Of a DNA stretch of 9,664 nucleotides, positions 6,133 to 9,664 are shown one piece after another (position 1 is the first letter of the stretch; every line of letters begins with the position of its first letter). The translations under genes and the position numbers were made by a program. The stretch comes from Promethearchaeia archaeon. GTDB lineage: Archaea > Asgardarchaeota > Lokiarchaeia > Sigyniarchaeales > SOKP01. The notes beneath the pieces are model-generated. The model searched no databases, was not told the DNA's origin, and saw only the letters and a list, made by a program, of their open reading frames with translations. Location: assembly GCA_029856445.1 (NCBI GenBank), contig JAHQWY010000120.1, positions 1-9,664 of the forward strand, written 5' to 3'.

Positions 6133-8148
6133 TTAAATATCTAAAACATTGACTTCATCAAAATTACTAATTATGAACTTTTTTCGGGCTTTAACTTCTT
6201 TACCCATTAGTTTTGTAAACATTAAATCATTCTCTAAATAATCTTCATAAGTAACTTTCTTAAGTTTCCGTGTATCTCGATTCATGGTTGTAGCATAAAG
6301 CTCCTCCGCATTCATCTCTCCAAGCCCTTTGTATCTTTGGGTACGTATCGAATTAGTTTCTTTGAGTTTATGTTTTTTCTTTAACTCTTGGATAAAATCA
6401 TCTTTTTCTTTGTCTGTATAGACATATTTCTGGTCCTTTTTATAGCTAACTTTGTATAATGGAGGACAAGCTATATAGAGATGTCCTTCATCTATTAGTG
6501 GACGCATATATCTAAAGAAAAATGTAAGAAGAAGTGTCTCAATATGAAATCCATCAACATCCGCATCACACATAATGATTACCTTATGATATCTAAGCTT
6601 TTTCAAATCAAAATTTTCTTCAGCATCATCAGGTTCTTCAGTTTCACCATTGGATCCGTTCAATTCAGTTACTTCCTGGAAACCTACACCGAGAGCTTTA
6701 ATAATAGATTGGATTTCATTATTTTGCAATATTTTATCCAAACGAGCTTTTTCTACATTTAAAATCTTACCCCTAAGAGGTAGAATAGCTTGATAATTTC
6801 TATCTCTTCCTTGCTTAGCAGATCCTCCAGCAGAATTCCCTTCAACAATAAATAATTCAGCTTCTTCAGGTTTATTTGAAGAACAATCAGCGAGTTTACC
6901 AGGCATTCTAGCACTATCCAATGCGGATTTTCTCCGTATTAATAACCTAGCTTTTTGAGCTGCTTCTCGAGCAATTTTTGCATTTATTGTCTTTAAGATT
7001 ATTCTTTTAGCTGTTTGTGGATTTTCCTCTAAATACTGAGTTAATTTATCAGTGACCATTTGACTAATAATCTGACGAATTTCAGGATTCCCTAACTTAA
7101 TTTTTGTTTGACTTTCAAATTGAGGATCAGGAAGTTTAACTGAAATTATTGCGGATAATCCTTCTCTAGTGTCAGTCCCACTTATTACGTGATCTTTATA
7201 TTTTTTTTCCATAAAATTTTCAATATAAGAATTAAAACCTCTTGTTAAGGCCGATTTAAATCCAGTTAGATGAGTCCCACCCTCTATAGTGTTAATTGTA
7301 TTAGCATAAGATAGAATATTTGTCTGATATCCTTGGTTATATTGCGCCGCGATTTCACACATTACTGTTGAACTATCCTCATCCTCATAGGAATCGCTTA
7401 TATAAATAATATCATTATGTAGAGGCTGTCTATCTTTATTTAGATAGGCAACAAATTCTTTTAATCCTCCTTCATAATGAAATTCTTCTATCTCATCTTT
7501 GAATTTATCCCGAAGTTCAAATCGTGTGTGTGGATTAAGGAATGCAAGCTCTCGCATCCTTGTAGTAATAGTATGTGCATTAAATATTGGTTCACTGGGT
7601 TCAAAATCAAAAATAGAATCATCGGGATAAAATTTAATCTTTGTATATGATTTCTTGGTTTTTACTTCTGTTATATCCGGTTCATTTACTTTTTTTCCTT
7701 TTGAGAATTTCTGTTTATAACACAATCCATCACGGCATACCTCAACGTCCATCCATTCAGTTAAGGCGTTTACAACAGAAAGCCCTACGCCATGCAACCC
7801 ACCTGAAATTTTATAACTCTTGCTATCAAACTTTCCTCCAGCATGTAAATGTTCCATGATTACTTCAAGTGCAGGTCTCTTAAATTCAGGATGTTCATCA
7901 ATAGGAATACCACGACCATTATCAGATATTTGAACTGAATTATCTTGATAAAGAATTACTTTTATTTCATCAGCATATCCCCCCATTGCTTCATCGACGG
8001 AGTTGTCGAGTACTTCAAAAATAAGGTGGTGAAGACCTTTTTTTCCTTGATCACCTATGTACATTGCTGGACGACGCCTTACTCCGTCCAAGCCTCTTAA
8101 AACGGTTATATCATCCGCATCATAAGAGTTATTTTTTTTTTCAGGCAT
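6133..8148 (-). CDS. gyrB: DNA gyrase subunit B, 671 aa
   Basis: The ATPase and metal-binding subunit of gyrase. The GHKL ATPase domain shows E45 (general base) and N49 in FEVLDNS, SDNGRGIP at 75-82 with D76, and GGLHGVG at 116-122. The transducer carries the QTK loop at 346-348. The TOPRIM domain has E436 (IVEGNSAGGSAKQG), and D528 and D530 in CDADVDG. The C-terminal QRYKGLGEMN (604-613) is the conserved gyrase tail motif that contacts GyrA and DNA. Two oddities: Asn438 stands where E. coli has Asp426, and about 20 extra residues (roughly 492-512, Gly/Ser then Glu/Asp rich) sit just before the RYHKVIIM strand. The start is the ATG at 8148, giving a usual short leader before YDADDITVL. No Shine-Dalgarno is seen. 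It is first in the operon with gyrA and is separated from the upstream DHPS-like gene by 283 nt. Confidence 0.98.
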   Translation of the reverse strand: MPEKKNNSYDADDITVLRGLDGVRRRPAMYIGDQGKKGLHHLIFEVLDNSVDEAMGGYADEIKVILYQDNSVQISDNGRGIPIDEHPEFKRPALEVIMEHLHAGGKFDSKSYKISGGLHGVGLSVVNALTEWMDVEVCRDGLCYKQKFSKGKKVNEPDITEVKTKKSYTKIKFYPDDSIFDFEPSEPIFNAHTITTRMRELAFLNPHTRFELRDKFKDEIEEFHYEGGLKEFVAYLNKDRQPLHNDIIYISDSYEDEDSSTVMCEIAAQYNQGYQTNILSYANTINTIEGGTHLTGFKSALTRGFNSYIENFMEKKYKDHVISGTDTREGLSAIISVKLPDPQFESQTKIKLGNPEIRQIISQMVTDKLTQYLEENPQTAKRIILKTINAKIAREAAQKARLLIRRKSALDSARMPGKLADCSSNKPEEAELFIVEGNSAGGSAKQGRDRNYQAILPLRGKILNVEKARLDKILQNNEIQSIIKALGVGFQEVTELNGSNGETEEPDDAEENFDLKKLRYHKVIIMCDADVDGFHIETLLLTFFFRYMRPLIDEGHLYIACPPLYKVSYKKDQKYVYTDKEKDDFIQELKKKHKLKETNSIRTQRYKGLGEMNAEELYATTMNRDTRKLKKVTYEDYLENDLMFTKLMGKEVKARKKFIISNFDEVNVLDI

Positions 8149-8431
8149 AGGAAACCGATTTTATATGTAATTTGTAAGGTTAAATTTATCCAATCTAAAT
8201 TGAACTTGTGTGATAATTTAACAGTTTACATAATATATATGGAAAGTATCACTTTTAAATTTAGGTACAGTTTTTCATTACTCAATAACTCAAAAAGAAA
8301 TTGAATATTTACCAGTATTTCATTATTTAATATCTAATTACGGAATTTATTCGATTCAGTACAAGAAATTAGCAGTATCAAGTCTATTTGCCCAATTTTT
8401 TAAGATAGATTTTTTACCGAAAAATAGAGAT
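8149..8431. other. Intergenic region between the DHPS-like gene and gyrB
   Basis: This 283-nt AT-rich gap holds the presumed gyrBA promoter near its left end. On its right side, just past the DHPS-like stop, is a short T5 tract on the - strand (8420-8424) that may terminate that gene. One + strand frame stays open from 8234 to 8539, running antisense into the DHPS-like gene, but it has no ATG, GTG or TTG before 8435. I see no tRNA, stable hairpin, repeat array or convincing small gene. Confidence 0.5.
8181..8189 (-). promoter_or_regulatory. Candidate TATA box of the gyrBA operon
   Basis: ATAAATTTA on the - strand lies 33-41 nt upstream of the gyrB ATG, preceded by GG and followed by a pyrimidine-containing stretch. 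It would place the transcription start about 10 nt before the ATG, consistent with no ribosome binding site. A second AT-rich element (CATATAAAAT, 10-19 nt upstream of the ATG) is too close unless the leader is absent. Confidence 0.3.
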
Positions 8432-9295
8432 TTAATGATTTCTGCGGATCTCCTCAGCCATTTTTACTATTTCAAGAAGTTGTTTATCAACATCATGAGT
8501 TCTTACTATATGAGCGCCATTATAAACTGCTATTGCCGTTGATGAGAGCGTTCCATTAAGCCTATCTTCTGGGTTAGGAATATTTAACGTCGTACCGATG
8601 AAAGATTTTCTTGAAATGGCGACCAAAATTGGTTTGATTAGCGTTCTAAGATTCGGCAAGTCATTAATAATTTTCAAATCATAAGTATGTATTTTTTCTT
8701 CTATCCACTTACCAATACCTGGGTCTAAAATTATATTATTTTCATTATAACGATATGATTTGAGCTGTTTTATTGTTCTGTCAAATTCCTGAATAATTTC
8801 TCCAATTGTACACAAATCTCCTGGAATTTCTTTAGATGCCATCAAAATAATAGGGAGTTCATGCTCAATTATAAAATCTAGTAAGGTTGGATCTGTTTTT
8901 AAACAACTCACGTCGTTTATTATAATTTTTATTTCATAATCAAGAGAAAGATCATAAGCAACTTCAGCAACTCTACTATATTGGGTATCTACAGATATGA
9001 TAATATCTTTTGGAATTATTTTACAAACAAATTCCATAGCCGATTTAAATCTATTAATTTCTTCTTCGATGGTGATTTTCTGTGACCAAGGAGCAGTAGA
9101 ACGTGCTCCTAGATCAAGTATTTTTGCGCCATTCTCTATCATATCTAAGGTGGCTCTCTCTAATGAATCAATGTCGGTATATACAGATCCTTGATAAAAA
9201 CTCTCTGGACTTAGATTCAAAACACCCATTATAACTGTTGGGAAGTCATCTCCAATTTCTAAGATGTCATATAAATTCATATATATGCTTTTCAT
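8432..9295 (-). CDS. Dihydropteroate synthase-family protein, 287 aa
   Basis: A TIM-barrel pterin-binding enzyme. All DHPS landmarks are present: MGVLNLSPESFYQGS (23-37, the archaeal wording of MGILNVTPDSFSDGG), DLGARSTAP (61-69), SVDT (101-104), INDVS (126-130), DPGIG (191-195), SRKSFIG (228-234) and RTHDV (265-269). The family condenses a dihydropterin pyrophosphate with p-aminobenzoate (folate). In archaea, related proteins are linked to tetrahydromethanopterin synthesis, where the aryl partner differs. Which applies here cannot be decided from sequence alone. The length is normal (about 270-290 aa). The start is the ATG at 9295; M6 at 9280 is a possible alternative because conservation begins only near residue 20. 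A TATA-like GATATAC lies about 24-30 nt upstream, suiting a leaderless transcript. It is divergent from cofE, which fits a C1/F420 cofactor locus. I leave the symbol blank because folP would imply folate. Confidence 0.9.
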   Translation of the reverse strand: MKSIYMNLYDILEIGDDFPTVIMGVLNLSPESFYQGSVYTDIDSLERATLDMIENGAKILDLGARSTAPWSQKITIEEEINRFKSAMEFVCKIIPKDIIISVDTQYSRVAEVAYDLSLDYEIKIIINDVSCLKTDPTLLDFIIEHELPIILMASKEIPGDLCTIGEIIQEFDRTIKQLKSYRYNENNIILDPGIGKWIEEKIHTYDLKIINDLPNLRTLIKPILVAISRKSFIGTTLNIPNPEDRLNGTLSSTAIAVYNGAHIVRTHDVDKQLLEIVKMAEEIRRNH

Positions 9296-9352
9296 ATGTT
9301 ATCAAGAAAATGAACAAAGTATATCAAATAAGTTTAATTTTTTTAACCTACA
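9296..9352. promoter_or_regulatory. Compact divergent promoter region between the DHPS-like gene and cofE
   Basis: Only 57 nt separate the two divergent starts. A TATATC/GATATA element at about 9319-9326 is at a TATA distance from the DHPS-like ATG. TTTAATTTTTTT, about 13-24 nt before the cofE ATG, could serve the other direction. Neither start has a Shine-Dalgarno, suggesting leaderless or near-leaderless transcripts from a shared, possibly co-regulated promoter. Confidence 0.4.
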
Positions 9353-9664
9353 ATGAAATTGTTTTCAATTAAACTTCCCCTTATTAAAGAGAACGATGAT
9401 TTATTAAAAATAATTATTGAAAACATAAAAAATCAAGGGGAATCTTTAAAAGAAGGGGATATTATAGTTATTGCTGAAAAAGTAATAGCTACTTCACAGG
9501 GAAGGGTGGTAACTTTGTCTAATGTTACCAATATTTCAGAAAAGGCTAAAAAAATGGCAAAAGAATATGATATGGATGAACGTTTTGTGGAACTAATATT
9601 ACAAGAAGCTTCAATGATTTTAGGAGGTATGACACATGTTATCTTAGCCAAGGTAAATGATTTT
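9353..9664 (+). CDS. cofE: Coenzyme F420-0:L-glutamate ligase, N-terminal 104 aa (runs off the window)
   Basis: CofE adds L-glutamate residues to F420-0 using GTP, the last step in making the deazaflavin hydride carrier F420. The frame is open from the ATG at 9353 to the last base, 104 codons. The visible part matches the CofE N-terminus: the opening KLPLIKENDDL (7-17), GDIIVIAEKVIATSQGRVV (35-53), an acidic ERFVELILQEA helix (about 76-86), and the beginning of the GGMTHVIL segment (about 91-98). In full-length CofE (about 250 aa) a NAGID-type active-site stretch should follow just beyond the window. No Shine-Dalgarno is present. The gene diverges from the DHPS-like gene. F420 genes are typical of methanogens, Archaeoglobi, several Asgard groups and actinobacteria; the rest of the window favours an archaeon. 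Confidence 0.88.
   Translation, partial: MKLFSIKLPLIKENDDLLKIIIENIKNQGESLKEGDIIVIAEKVIATSQGRVVTLSNVTNISEKAKKMAKEYDMDERFVELILQEASMILGGMTHVILAKVNDF

Noticed and set aside
3647..8148. ParC/ParE (topoisomerase IV) identity for the two topoisomerase genes
   Set aside because: A GyrA-box-like QGRGGRG and a full pinwheel are present, and the gyrB-gyrA order with gyrase-type motifs fits gyrase better.
8234..8539. + strand frame open for 102 codons across the DHPS-like/gyrB gap
   Set aside because: It has no ATG, GTG or TTG before 8435, its right third is antisense to the DHPS-like gene, and the translation is Tyr/Phe/Leu-rich without a recognisable motif. It could be chance or an old remnant; a translated search would settle it.
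9433..9651. - strand frame of 72 codons at the right end
   Set aside because: It is antisense to the cofE N-terminus, whose forward translation matches the family.

Overview
The window looks like archaeal chromosome, most plausibly from an Asgard (Lokiarchaeota-like) lineage. That placement is inferred, not proven. It rests on the low G+C content, candidate TATA boxes with few Shine-Dalgarno sites, a coenzyme F420 gene (cofE), a DHPS-like protein with archaeal-style motif wording, an MglA-type small GTPase, and a four-helix membrane protein ending in a zinc ribbon. No CRISPR array, tRNA, rRNA, insertion sequence or phage gene was seen.

Layout from left to right. An MglA-family small GTPase (+ strand, from about 50 to 664) converges on a membrane/zinc-ribbon protein (- strand, 719-1447). 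Next is a two-gene overlapping - strand operon. Its first gene (2128-3060) encodes a GIFT-like domain (the fold of bacterial GldG and eukaryotic IFT52) apparently fused to a C-terminal ribbon-helix-helix segment. Its second gene (1614-2144) is a YfcE/MJ0936-type metallophosphodiesterase. A divergent cupin (+, 3279-3635) follows and converges on gyrA with an 11-nt gap.

The centre of the window is a complete DNA gyrase operon on the - strand: gyrB (6133-8148), then gyrA (3647-6085), separated by 47 nt. Together they would form an A2B2 enzyme that introduces negative supercoils using ATP. All the main catalytic motifs are present. The residues equivalent to E. coli GyrA Ser83 and Asp87 and GyrB Asp426 are Gly, Ser and Asn, which suggests natural insensitivity to quinolones. 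GyrB also carries a short acidic insertion just before its DxD metal motif.

At the right end, a dihydropteroate-synthase-family gene (-, 8432-9295) and the start of cofE (+, 9353 to the window edge) diverge from a 57-nt promoter region. They pair a pterin/C1-carrier gene with the last step of F420 synthesis. The least ordinary items are the GIFT-like/RHH fusion operon, the altered quinolone-contact residues of the gyrase, and the G+C-richer, CGT-biased GTPase gene.
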